Of a stretch of DNA of 64,000 nucleotides, positions 8,458 to 15,327 are shown piece by piece. Under the pieces are notes generated by a model. It ran no database searches. It saw only the letters and a list, made by a program, of their open reading frames with translations, and was not told where the DNA came from. The stretch lies in NCBI RefSeq assembly GCF_000466385.1, contig NZ_KE952827.1:13796-77795 (forward strand). The letters are read 5' to 3'. The stretch is from Aneurinibacillus aneurinilyticus ATCC 12856 (GTDB lineage: Bacteria; Bacillota; Bacilli; Aneurinibacillales; Aneurinibacillaceae). How positions within the stretch are numbered: position 1 is the stretch's first letter; every line of letters starts with the position of its first letter. A program made the position numbers and the translations under genes.

Positions 8458-9903
8458 TTATAACACACTGTGTTCGTATGCTCGACGAGAAACAGATGAT
8501 TCCGGCTGAAACGGCGGCAGCTTCCAGACAGGCCGGATATCCGAATATTCATCCCACTGAGTCCGAGATAGGATGTGCTGTGCGAACGGTTCTAAATACA
8601 TAGCATAATGCGCATACATTTCCGTTTCACGCAATTCATCCCACAAGCGGGGAACAAGCGGAAACAATGTATCACGATCGCCATGGTAGAAGGCATGGTG
8701 CAGCTCCTGATTCAGGAATGGCCGTGTCCGAAGCTCCCTGTATGACAGAGCGATTAGATGACTTAATGCCAACACGCCACGCGTCACTTTAGGGGACACA
8801 AGAAAACTTGGCAGTGTTCGATATTCAAATCCACCGTGGAACTGATAGCGCATATCTCCCAATTGTCCATAACGTGGTCTGCGGGCAAGCGAACGAGGAC
8901 TTTCCAGCATAAATACAGACAGTGCCAAATATCCATCCAAGGCACGCAACCATTGCGCATTCGGTACAGCTCCGCTGAAATGGATATGACCGCCAATCGG
9001 ATACCCGGTCAAAGGCATGCCTCCTGCTACCCATTCGATATGCGGTGAACCTGTTTTCCGAATGGCTATCATCATCGTGCGGTACAGATTACGAAACAGC
9101 TCCCTGGCATCAGCCGCGGGATCTGGCCGCAGCTCCGCCAACGGGCGAAGCTTCTTCGTCTCGTCGCCCCGCATACAGACACGATCACAACCGACCGGCC
9201 CTTCCTTCGGAAAGCAATCGGAAGCCAGCACCAAATTCCCCGCCTGATTGCGAAGTATAAATTCTATATCAGCTCCCAGCATAATGGGCGTATCAGAGGC
9301 ACAATACTCCCGGCAGAAATTTTCAATACGGGAAATAAACTTTCGGGCTAATGTGCGGGTCATGTGAAAAGTAGTAGCGACATTAAGTACCCGCATCGTT
9401 CCATGCATATCAACACCCAAATAAACCGCCGCAAAGTCCAGTCCCAATGTGTACACACTCCGGATTGCGTATTGTTTAAGGCGGCGAATTTCTCTTGTTT
9501 TCTGCTCGGGGTCTATCTCTTCGTATCTGTCCTCTCCTTCTTTAACACGGTTATTCAACCAGAGACGACGTCCAGACGAACGATACAGACTAATCATATC
9601 CTGCTGAAATACAATCGCGATATAGCGGCGTATCGTGGCTGTAGCAGACGTGTCAGCTATGCCATGAGGGATTCCGCTATCGGAAAGCATTCTGGCTGCA
9701 ATGGTAGAATCGGAGGCATTCGCAATCGCTTCCTTTCCGTTTAACACTACCGTATATCGCTCACAAGCGGAAAGCCCTGCTTCGCCCCATTGCACCACGA
9801 AATCCGGCTGTTCAGTTACAAAAGGTCCATATTTTCCCAACCATAGATCAAGCAAGGGTGCATCGGGAACATTCGCCTGACTGTACAGCAGAAAACAAGT
9901 CAT
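8458..9903 (-). CDS. Amidoligase-like (phiEco32-type COOH-NH2 ligase) domain protein
   Basis: A 481-residue protein. From about residue 205 it resembles the ATP-grasp-like COOH-NH2 amidoligase family first noted in phage phiEco32: an acidic motif in IMLGADIEFILRNQ, an arginine/acid patch AELRPDPAADARELFRNLYRTM, and the signature GGHIHFSGAVP. The N-terminal 190 residues are family-specific. Such enzymes are predicted to form amide bonds between carboxyl and amino groups, as in peptide tags or cross-links; no substrate is known here. It lies between cotE and mutS, where B. subtilis has nothing, and its stop overlaps a possible mutS ATG. The position suggests, but does not show, a spore-coat or cell-wall role. 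Confidence 0.6.
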   Translation of the reverse strand: MTCFLLYSQANVPDAPLLDLWLGKYGPFVTEQPDFVVQWGEAGLSACERYTVVLNGKEAIANASDSTIAARMLSDSGIPHGIADTSATATIRRYIAIVFQQDMISLYRSSGRRLWLNNRVKEGEDRYEEIDPEQKTREIRRLKQYAIRSVYTLGLDFAAVYLGVDMHGTMRVLNVATTFHMTRTLARKFISRIENFCREYCASDTPIMLGADIEFILRNQAGNLVLASDCFPKEGPVGCDRVCMRGDETKKLRPLAELRPDPAADARELFRNLYRTMMIAIRKTGSPHIEWVAGGMPLTGYPIGGHIHFSGAVPNAQWLRALDGYLALSVFMLESPRSLARRPRYGQLGDMRYQFHGGFEYRTLPSFLVSPKVTRGVLALSHLIALSYRELRTRPFLNQELHHAFYHGDRDTLFPLVPRLWDELRETEMYAHYAMYLEPFAQHILSRTQWDEYSDIRPVWKLPPFQPESSVSRRAYEHSVL

Positions 9904-9933
9904 ACTTCAGCTTCCTTTCCTGTAAAATAGCCC

Positions 9934-9963
9934 AAAAAGAAAAAGGGAGGATGTTCCCCTCCC
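9934..9963 (-). terminator. Rho-independent terminator after cotE
   Basis: On the minus strand GGGAGG-GGAACAT-CCTCCC is followed by TTTTTCTTTTT, right after the cotE stop codon and before the amidoligase gene. The amidoligase-mutS-mutL genes therefore probably have their own promoter or rely on read-through. Confidence 0.8.
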
Positions 9964-9987
9964 ACGGTTATCGTTTTGCATGTGCCG

Positions 9988-10308
9988 TTAATCCAGGAAG
10001 GAGTCTGGATCAAGGTCTGCGAAATCATCCAGCTCCTCAAAGTCGTCGGTAAAGACATCGTCTTTTTCCCCGTCATCGCAAATATCGCAAACCCAGACGC
10101 ACAGCTTCGTCTCTCCGACGATTTCCACCGTGTATTCACGTTCTACCGTAACTACGATTCCACCACCAGGTCTTATCTTGGCTTCCACACAGTTTGGTTC
10201 CTGCGTTACACGCGCCGTTACTTCCACATCTCCACGCAAATTCGGGTCATAGTAGGAAAGGGGAACGACTTCGACAAACTTAGCGGTATCCTTCAACACG
10301 GTGGTCTC
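9988..10308 (-). CDS. cotE: CotE, C-terminal part (3' segment of a split gene)
   Basis: This is the last 106 codons of the outer spore coat morphogenetic protein CotE, cut from its 5' part by a 4,010-bp element. Going 5' to 3' the frame reads ETTVLKDTAKFVEVVPLSYYDPN and then the CotE hallmarks RVTQEPNCVEA and VEIVGETKLCVWVC, ending in an Asp/Glu-rich tail (DDFEELDDFADLDPDSFLD), like B. subtilis CotE. Upstream in frame, AATAACAACACA precedes it and is in turn preceded by a TAG stop inside the element. The segment has no start codon with an SD of its own, so it should be silent unless joined to 14317-14552. CotE directs outer-coat assembly around the forespore from the mother cell. Confidence 0.9.
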   Translation of the reverse strand, partial: ETTVLKDTAKFVEVVPLSYYDPNLRGDVEVTARVTQEPNCVEAKIRPGGGIVVTVEREYTVEIVGETKLCVWVCDICDDGEKDDVFTDDFEELDDFADLDPDSFLD

Positions 10309-10327
10309 TGTGTTGTTATTCTAATTG
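10289..10327. other. Left hybrid attachment site of the cotE element
   Basis: The junction holds the direct repeat TCTGTGTTGTT (10307-10317, plus strand), also at 14317-14327. On the chromosome side lies one attB-type arm, TGTTGAAGGA on the minus strand (10298-10289). On the element side lies one attP-type arm, CAATTAGAATA on the minus strand (10327-10317). Both arms begin ten positions from the same centre, between 10307 and 10308 (GA on the minus strand), the likely crossover dinucleotide. Confidence 0.8.
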
Positions 10328-10375
10328 TATAAGATAAGCTCGCGGACATCTTCACTCGTGCTTGAACAAAAACAA

Positions 10376-10427
10376 AAAGCCTGACCGTCCACCCTGTTTC
10401 CCATAACAGGATACTAAGCCAGGCTTT
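10376..10427 (-). terminator. Terminator after the element's chemoreceptor gene
   Basis: On the minus strand AAAGCCTG pairs with CAGGCTTT, followed by TTGTTTTTG. A second nested stem (CCTGTT/AACAGG) fills the loop. It isolates the chemoreceptor transcript from the downstream cotE segment. Confidence 0.7.
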
Positions 10428-10441
10428 ATATTAAATCGCGC

Positions 10442-12178
10442 CTAGAGAGTAAACTTACGAAGCTCTTCATGCAGGTTTTTGGACAAGTCTGCCATTTCGC
10501 ATGCACTCGCAGCGATTTCCTGTACGGTAGCCAACTGCTCTTCCGCTGCGGCCGCTACTTCCTGTGATGCGGATGAAGCTTCCTGAATGATGGTCGCAAT
10601 CTTCTGGATTCCCTGCAGTACATTCTCTACCGTTCCGTTCATATTCTCCAGCATTTCCTTCATGTTCCGTGAGTCTATCTCCGTTACCCGAACATGCTCG
10701 ACAATCGCATCCAGTGACTCCCCACCCTGACGAATCATTTGCACCTGTTGCCCGACAGCCTGCTGGCTATGCCGCATAGAACGCATGGTTACTTCAGTTT
10801 CCTGCTGTATAGCCTGTGCAAGTGTTGTAATCATTCCCGCTGCTGTGTTTGTCTGTTCTGCCAATTTCCGCACTTCATTGGCTACGACAGCGAATCCGCG
10901 GCCATGTTCGCCAGCACGGGATGCCTCAATGGTTGCATTTAACGCCAGTAAATTCGTCTGGCTGGAGATGTCCGTAATAACAGTAATAATATTACTGATT
11001 TCGACGGAACGGTGTACAAGCTGTTCCATTGTTTTACAAGCTTTTTCTACAGCCTCCGAAATAGCAGGAAGATATTCTATCGCTTGCTGAATCGCCTGCT
11101 GCCCTTCATTTGAAATGGTAACCGCAGCTAATGCGTTTTTCATATTGCGTTCGGCCTGTTCTTTACCGGAAGCAACAAATTCGCTTGCCTTTCCCATCAT
11201 TCGAACAATCTCTTCAGCCTGATCGCTCTGCCTGTTGCTTCCTTCCGCCACTTCCTGAATAGTCTGGGCAACACGTGTGGATGTATGCTCCGACTGTTCA
11301 GTCGCTTGCGACAGGTGTTCTGCCGCAGCAGCCACATGATCAACCATTTGCTGTACTTGACGCAGAAAGCTTGCCAGTGTATCTTCCATTACTTGAAACG
11401 AATGCGCCAATTTGCCTACTTCATCATTGCGTTTCTTGAATACGCCCTCTTTTTCAATTTGAATCGAAAAATCACCGGCCGCAATTTTTTCGGCTGTCTC
11501 TGTTACAACACGAAGCGGACGTAAACTTTTGCGCAAGAAGAACGCAAACAGAACAATAGAACCAACAATCAACAGTATGCTTGTCATCAAAAAAGCCGGG
11601 AGGGCAGAAGAAATCACTTCTTTAATAAGACTCGTAACAAATGGAGCGCTTACATCAACCTCTAACAAGCCGATAACCTGTCCGGTCTCATCTTTAATTG
11701 GGACGATAGCCGGTAAATAATCACCGTACTTTTCATCTCGAACAATACTGCTTCCTATTTTTTTTCCTTGAAATATTTGTGACGCCTCTGCATAGCTCAG
11801 CACTTCAGTCGATTCTCCAATCGGGGAAGTAACGTCCGATCCTTTGGGCTGTCCATCAATCATAATATTTAATTCATTCTTGCCCAGCGCTATCGTACAA
11901 ACATACAAGGCACCGATTTTTTCCCGTACATCGTTTAATGTATTTCGTATATTCCAATAGTCTTCATTTTCTACCGGGTTGGCAAGGAATCGTTTATATG
12001 CCTGCACGTCCACATACTTTACTGCGTTTTCAGCAATTTGTATACTGTTCTCTGCTACTGTCTGCTCTACAGCTTCCATAACACCTCGGTAAGAAAAAAA
12101 GGCACTAATTCCTACTACAAGAACGACAAGCACAGTAGAAAGCAGCGAAATTTTCCCCCGTAACCCCACATATTTCAC
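10442..12178 (-). CDS. Methyl-accepting chemotaxis protein carried by the element
   Basis: A 578-residue transmembrane chemoreceptor. Residues about 10-30 form TM1. Residues 31-190 are an extracytoplasmic ligand-binding region of single-Cache-like length ([18 protein letters not shown] near its end). Residues 191-214 are TM2, followed by a HAMP domain (about 215-270) and a long methyl-accepting coiled coil with the conserved tip sequence [26 protein letters not shown]. It should signal through CheA/CheW. The start is GTG (MKYVGLRGK) after AAAAGG. It is cargo of the cotE element and is unusual there: a motility sensor in a segment probably lost from the mother cell during sporulation. The ligand is unknown. 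I found no convincing sigma-D promoter. Confidence 0.9.
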   Translation of the reverse strand: MKYVGLRGKISLLSTVLVVLVVGISAFFSYRGVMEAVEQTVAENSIQIAENAVKYVDVQAYKRFLANPVENEDYWNIRNTLNDVREKIGALYVCTIALGKNELNIMIDGQPKGSDVTSPIGESTEVLSYAEASQIFQGKKIGSSIVRDEKYGDYLPAIVPIKDETGQVIGLLEVDVSAPFVTSLIKEVISSALPAFLMTSILLIVGSIVLFAFFLRKSLRPLRVVTETAEKIAAGDFSIQIEKEGVFKKRNDEVGKLAHSFQVMEDTLASFLRQVQQMVDHVAAAAEHLSQATEQSEHTSTRVAQTIQEVAEGSNRQSDQAEEIVRMMGKASEFVASGKEQAERNMKNALAAVTISNEGQQAIQQAIEYLPAISEAVEKACKTMEQLVHRSVEISNIITVITDISSQTNLLALNATIEASRAGEHGRGFAVVANEVRKLAEQTNTAAGMITTLAQAIQQETEVTMRSMRHSQQAVGQQVQMIRQGGESLDAIVEHVRVTEIDSRNMKEMLENMNGTVENVLQGIQKIATIIQEASSASQEVAAAAEEQLATVQEIAASACEMADLSKNLHEELRKFTL

Positions 12179-12493
12179 ACACCTTTTCCGTCAGATTATT
12201 CATACCTTGGCGAAAGATAGCTCCGCTCTTTAGTTATATAATGTAGATTTTTACAGTTGCAAACTCAATGCCAAATAAACGCAATATATTAATATTGAAA
12301 ACAACCAACTTAAAGAGAAAGGTTCTTTTATACCTAGTTCTTTATGTCCTTCCCTATCGGTTTATAACAAAATATACAAGCCAAAATTCATAATACAAAA
12401 ATGTTAAGCAGGGTAATTGGCAGCAAAAAACTATGCAAAGAAACATACATTATTCAAAAAGGAATAAAAAGCAGGCGCAAACCTGCCTTTTGC
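12179..12493. other. AT-rich gap inside the element
   Basis: These 315 bases lie between the recombinase stop and the chemoreceptor start. They hold the recombinase terminator (12466-12489) and, by position, the chemoreceptor promoter. TTGCAA followed about 16 bases on by TATATA on the minus strand is a weak sigma-A candidate. No ORF with an SD was seen. Confidence 0.5.
12466..12489 (-). terminator. Terminator after the recombinase gene
   Basis: On the minus strand GCAGG-TTTGCG-CCTGC is followed by TTTTTATTCC, directly after the recombinase stop codon. Confidence 0.65.
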
Positions 12494-14035
12494 TTAGTTA
12501 TACAAATCAAACGTAAATTTTATACTCGTAATCGTTGTTTTATCATATATATCAATTCGTTCAATCAGCTTATGGAACAAAGCACGCAGATGCTGAATGT
12601 CATCCATCGTAATTTTATGGCGCTTATCCAGCACTTCTTCTAGCGTGTATTTCTTTGATCCTGTTTTCTTGCTCTCTTCAATTTGCTTATGAACAGCTAT
12701 TACCTGCTGCTCTATCGCTTGAATTTGATTTTTTAGTACAGATAGAACCTCACGTAGCACGTCTTGCTCAAGCACATCACTGTTTGTAGCGGCATGTACC
12801 TGCTTCTTCTGCAGCTTTCTTTTTTGTTCCACTAATAACTGTAATTTTTCCGTAAGTGTAGTGATTTTTATCTGATTACGCGAAATCAAAAACCGTTTTG
12901 GAGATTTCTTAATTTCATTCATCAGCAATTCAAAAAGCTCCTTCTCCAATGCTTTCGCCGGAACCGGGTCATGTACACAGGCAGATTTTCCATATTTATG
13001 ATTGCGGCCGCATTTGTAATAACGGTAATGGTAGTTCTCATTGTCAGGCTTTGTGGAACGAATAGATACCATTCCCGCACCGCACCTGGCACAATATAAA
13101 ATACCGGACAACGGATATTTGGCCCGATTCGAGGTTTTCCCTACTTTTTCCTGTCTTTCCCTCATAATCTCTTGCGCTTGTAAAAATAAGCTTCGCTTAA
13201 TAATTGCTGGATGTGCATCTTTTGCGACGATTGGATTTCCCGTTTCAATATACTTTCTATTTTTTTTGATTAGATTTTGATTTGCATCATAGACCCGCTC
13301 CAGCTTTGCACGTCTCGTTCCATACACCACGTCACCTACATAGGCTCTATTTTCCAGTATTCTCCGAATCGTAGCCTGCTGAAACGGATTGTTGTTAACT
13401 GTTTTGTAGCCTTTTTCATTTAATCGATTCGCTATGGCTAATGTACCTATCCGCTCATGCACATACCAATGAAAAATTAAGCGTATCACTTCTGCCTGAA
13501 TATCATCGATCTCCAATCGATGTGTTTCACAATCGCGCCGATACCCAAACGGAATTTTAGAAGCCGGCCACTTTCCGGAACGCGCTTTTTCGCGAAATCC
13601 GGCCGATACCCTACTGCTAATGCGCTCAGACTCTATTTCGGCCATGAAGTTGCTAATCTTGAATAAAAGCTTGGATTCAGCTCTTTTTGAATCGTACCCA
13701 TCATTTGATCGGATTCTAACTCCAGACGCTTCGAGAATCCTTACGATTTTCAGGTTCTCTTCTTCATCGCGTCCCATACGTGTAATCTCTTTAAACAGAA
13801 CTACTTTAAAAATTCCCTTTTTAGCATCCTCAAGAAGTCGCTTCATTGCCGGTCGTTCCAATATTGTCGTATAGTATCCGCTATAACCTTCATCTATATA
13901 TACAAGCTTTGCATCGGTATAATAATCTGTCGTAAAGTTTCGGCACATATAATCTTTCATTAATGAAATTTGGTGGTCAATGGAGTCTCCCTGCTGATCA
14001 GTGGAAACCCTCGCATAGATGGCAACAGGTATCAT
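12494..14035 (-). CDS. Large serine recombinase of the cotE element
   Basis: A large serine site-specific recombinase of about 513 aa, the SpoIVCA/phage-integrase class. The catalytic resolvase domain (about 1-150) contains IYARVSTDQQGDSIDHQ, with nucleophile Ser11, and KEITRMGRD and FMAEIESERIS. The Recombinase domain follows (about 165-270; IPFGYRRD...GTLAIANRLNEKGY). A zinc ribbon has CARCGAGM and YKCGRNHKYGKSAC, then a long coiled coil (about 390-470) typical of this class. It should cut at attL/attR 10308 and 14318 and restore cotE. The start is uncertain: MIPVAIYARVS has GGGTGAT just upstream, but an in-frame ATG at 14074 overlaps the stop of the preceding ORF as ATGA and would add 13 residues. 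Confidence 0.93.
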   Translation of the reverse strand: MIPVAIYARVSTDQQGDSIDHQISLMKDYMCRNFTTDYYTDAKLVYIDEGYSGYYTTILERPAMKRLLEDAKKGIFKVVLFKEITRMGRDEEENLKIVRILEASGVRIRSNDGYDSKRAESKLLFKISNFMAEIESERISSRVSAGFREKARSGKWPASKIPFGYRRDCETHRLEIDDIQAEVIRLIFHWYVHERIGTLAIANRLNEKGYKTVNNNPFQQATIRRILENRAYVGDVVYGTRRAKLERVYDANQNLIKKNRKYIETGNPIVAKDAHPAIIKRSLFLQAQEIMRERQEKVGKTSNRAKYPLSGILYCARCGAGMVSIRSTKPDNENYHYRYYKCGRNHKYGKSACVHDPVPAKALEKELFELLMNEIKKSPKRFLISRNQIKITTLTEKLQLLVEQKRKLQKKQVHAATNSDVLEQDVLREVLSVLKNQIQAIEQQVIAVHKQIEESKKTGSKKYTLEEVLDKRHKITMDDIQHLRALFHKLIERIDIYDKTTITSIKFTFDLYN

Positions 14036-14070
14036 CTCATCACCCTTTAATCCGAATGTAAAAAAGACCG

Positions 14071-14202
14071 TCATTCCGACGGTTCAATTATTTCTACTTC
14101 GACATCATCTCCGTATTTTTCTTTATGGAAAAGAATAATCTGTTCAATGAAGTATGCTGAGATCGGCTCCTTGCCATATTCGACGGTAAGAATTCGAATC
14201 AT
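14071..14202 (-). CDS. 43-aa ORF coupled to the recombinase (candidate directionality factor)
   Basis: This short ORF (MIRILTVEYGKEPISAYFI, ending EIIEPSE) is acidic, has no cysteine and ends with a TGA that overlaps the ATG at 14074 in the recombinase frame, so the two are likely translationally coupled. GGTGAT, the same SD-like sequence seen before the recombinase, stands four bases before the ATG; another ATG at 14208 would add two residues. I recognise no family. Small proteins next to serine recombinases often are recombination directionality factors (SprB of SPbeta is 58 aa), so that role is possible, but it is inferred only from position and size. Confidence 0.55.
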   Translation of the reverse strand: MIRILTVEYGKEPISAYFIEQIILFHKEKYGDDVEVEIIEPSE

Positions 14203-14219
14203 GAGCATCACCCGATACT

Positions 14220-14249
14220 ATCTGTATGAAGCAGGACGCAGTAAAATAT
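14220..14249 (-). promoter_or_regulatory. Putative sigma-E-type promoter for the small ORF and recombinase
   Basis: On the minus strand ATATT (14249-14245) and CATACAGAT (14228-14220) resemble the -35 (ATATT) and -10 (CATACA) of mother-cell sigma-E promoters. The spacer is 16 bases, slightly long. The transcript would begin just before the SD of the 43-codon ORF, giving a very short leader. The fit is partial and untested. Confidence 0.4.
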
Positions 14250-14297
14250 CTTGTACGCATTTCTGCCGCCTGTACTTATTTTTTGCAGTTCTTCTTG

Positions 14298-14336
14298 CAA
14301 TTAGGATACGTTCATATCTGTGTTGTTGTTGTAGGA
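14298..14336. other. Right hybrid attachment site of the cotE element
   Basis: Direct repeat TCTGTGTTGTT at 14317-14327 (plus strand). The element-side arm is TATCCTAATTG on the minus strand (14308-14298), inverted partner of the left element arm (10 of 11 bases). The chromosome-side arm is TCCTACAACA on the minus strand (14336-14327), inverted partner of the left chromosome arm (9 of 10). The shared centre lies between 14317 and 14318. Confidence 0.8.
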
Positions 14337-14552
14337 ATACCAAATGTTGATTTCGTACGTTCCACTCACCTCGACTGTCTCGCCTACCTTGTCAGCCCGG
14401 TATGTGTGGTTAATTACCCAAGCTCCCAGGATAGTGACCGTTTTGTGGGATGGGGTAACGGTATGGGTGGCTTCGGAAAACTTGCGTCCTCGGCCACAAA
14501 CGGCTTTGGTGACGATTTCCCGAGCCTGCTTCTCTTTATTTGTACTCGACAT
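14301..14552 (-). CDS. cotE: CotE, N-terminal part (5' segment of a split gene)
   Basis: The 5' part of the outer-coat morphogenetic gene. The ATG at 14552 has GGAGGAGGT eight bases upstream. The product begins MSSTNKEKQAREIVTKAV and has the conserved CotE blocks GRGRKFSEATHTVTP, LGAWVINHTY and GTYEINIWYSY. Codons 1-78 (through NNNT) are true cotE. Then the frame enters the element, reads DMNVS and stops, so an unexcised chromosome would yield an 83-residue truncated CotE. Joined to 10308-9988 it gives 184 aa; B. subtilis CotE has 181. The flanking genes (miaB-ricA before, mutS-mutL after) are those of B. subtilis cotE, which confirms identity. Confidence 0.93.
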   Translation of the reverse strand: MSSTNKEKQAREIVTKAVCGRGRKFSEATHTVTPSHKTVTILGAWVINHTYRADKVGETVEVSGTYEINIWYSYNNNTDMNVS

Positions 14553-14584
14553 GTTGTTACCTCCTCCATACAACGTTTCCCTAC

Positions 14585-14700
14585 ATTTGTATGCAGGGCA
14601 ATCATCACGGGTGCAACACAAAGTGCTACAAGCCGCCTATATCGCCCTGATCAGCACCACAACTGATAATCCATAAATATGCAGGGCAAGCGCCCGGGGT
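14585..14700 (-). promoter_or_regulatory. Duplicated mother-cell-type promoter-like elements upstream of cotE
   Basis: Two similar blocks on the minus strand each read GCACC, 16 bases, then CATA, with TTGCCCTG directly before CATA: -35-like ACC at 14612-14610 with -10-like CATACAAAT at 14593-14585, and ACC at 14700-14698 with CATATTTAT at 14681-14673. AC plus 16-17 bases plus CATA is the sigma-K pattern, and CATACA also fits sigma-E. In B. subtilis cotE has successive mother-cell promoters. The distal half of each -10 fits poorly, so this is a suggestion. Confidence 0.4.
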
Positions 14701-14769
14701 GCTTGGGTATAAAGTATAAGCATTGCAAGGGAACTTGCTTGCTTTCAAACAAAAACTTTCTTAATCCAT

Positions 14770-14801
14770 AAAAAAAGACGAGAAACAAACGTTCCCGTCT
14801 T
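14770..14801 (-). terminator. Terminator after ricA
   Basis: On the minus strand AAGACGGGAA pairs with TTTCTCGTCTT and runs into TTTTTTT. It ends the miaB-ricA transcript before cotE. Confidence 0.7.
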
Positions 14802-14854
14802 CTTAGTTTTTATCTTTTTTATTTTTCTATTGTGACCTTTTCGCCCGGTTCAGT

Positions 14855-15322
14855 TTAATGGCCGCAACCACTGCTTCCGCAGCCATTCACACCTTCAGGC
14901 TTTGCCTTCGGATATCCCGTCTCATTGTATAGCGGATCACCACCGGTAGAGACAATAATATTCTCGGATACTTTATTGGCGATAACACTTGTAACAATCT
15001 GCAGCAATTCATTAATATCCTGCTGCGTCTGTTTGAACTCAAGCACAATTGGAATCGAATCGAGTTCGTCCTGCAGCGTGTCGATTTCCTGTTCAAGCAC
15101 CGGAATTTCCTCATAACGGCGACTGTGCTCTAGTTTAACAATTTGTTTCTGCTTTTGTTTAATTTTAGCGATTAATCCTTGCACCCGGGCATTGGCGCTG
15201 ATTTTTTTCTCGGCCTGCTTAAAACGCTCTACTTCTTCTGAGTTCGCGATTAGCGTGGCCAGTTCTTTTGCCTGCCCCATAATGGACGAATAATCAAATG
15301 TACGTTCCTGCTTCTCTTCCAT
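14855..15322 (-). CDS. ricA: RicA (YmcA), subunit of the RNase Y specificity complex
   Basis: A YlbF/YmcA-family protein of about 155 aa. With RicF (YlbF) and RicT (YaaT) it forms the Ric complex, which binds Fe-S clusters and steers RNase Y processing; in B. subtilis it is needed for sporulation, competence and biofilms. The sequence is a helical hairpin with a coiled coil (IAKIKQKQKQIVKLEHSRRYEE) and the family block SIPIVLEFKQTQQDINELLQIV, then STGGDPLYNETGYPK. The cysteine-bearing tail GCGSSGCGH fits the cluster ligands known at the RicA C-terminus. I choose the ATG at 15322, eight bases after GAGGTG; one at 15328 overlaps the miaB stop. It is co-transcribed with miaB. Confidence 0.88.
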   Translation of the reverse strand: MEEKQERTFDYSSIMGQAKELATLIANSEEVERFKQAEKKISANARVQGLIAKIKQKQKQIVKLEHSRRYEEIPVLEQEIDTLQDELDSIPIVLEFKQTQQDINELLQIVTSVIANKVSENIIVSTGGDPLYNETGYPKAKPEGVNGCGSSGCGH

Positions 15323-15327
15323 CAGCA

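Larger units (their letters stand above)
10308..14317 (-). mobile_element. Skin-like intervening element splitting cotE (4,010 bp)
   Basis: A 4,010-bp segment lies inside cotE, bounded by the 11-bp direct repeat TCTGTGTTGTT. It carries, in minus-strand order, a putative sigma-E-type promoter, a 43-codon ORF, a large serine recombinase, a terminator, a methyl-accepting chemotaxis protein gene and a second terminator. Exact recombination at the repeat restores an in-frame 184-codon cotE. The excised circle would carry an attP with 11-bp arms matching at 10 positions. The layout equals that of known sporulation intervening elements (skin in sigK, vfbin in spoVFB, SPbeta in spsM), in which a serine recombinase made in the mother cell removes the element. 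Excision itself is inferred; the split, repeat and frame are directly visible. Confidence 0.88.

Noticed and set aside
9988-10299. Independent 103-aa gene starting at the GTG at 10299
   Set aside because: No SD; the frame continues upstream to the direct repeat and matches the C-terminal part of CotE, so it is the 3' segment of a split gene.
12179-12300. Sigma-D (flagellar) promoter for the element chemoreceptor
   Set aside because: TAAA followed by GCCAAGGT has a 17-base spacer and matches the -10 GCCGATAA only at its first bases.
10308-14317. Ordinary prophage or decayed insertion in cotE
   Set aside because: No phage structural genes or transposase; the recombinase is full length, the frame across the repeat is exact, and both hybrid att sites are intact, which argues against simple decay.
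14301-14621. A longer CotE start 23 codons upstream of 14552
   Set aside because: The extra residues contain the SD itself (GGAGGAGGT read as protein) and do not resemble CotE N-termini.
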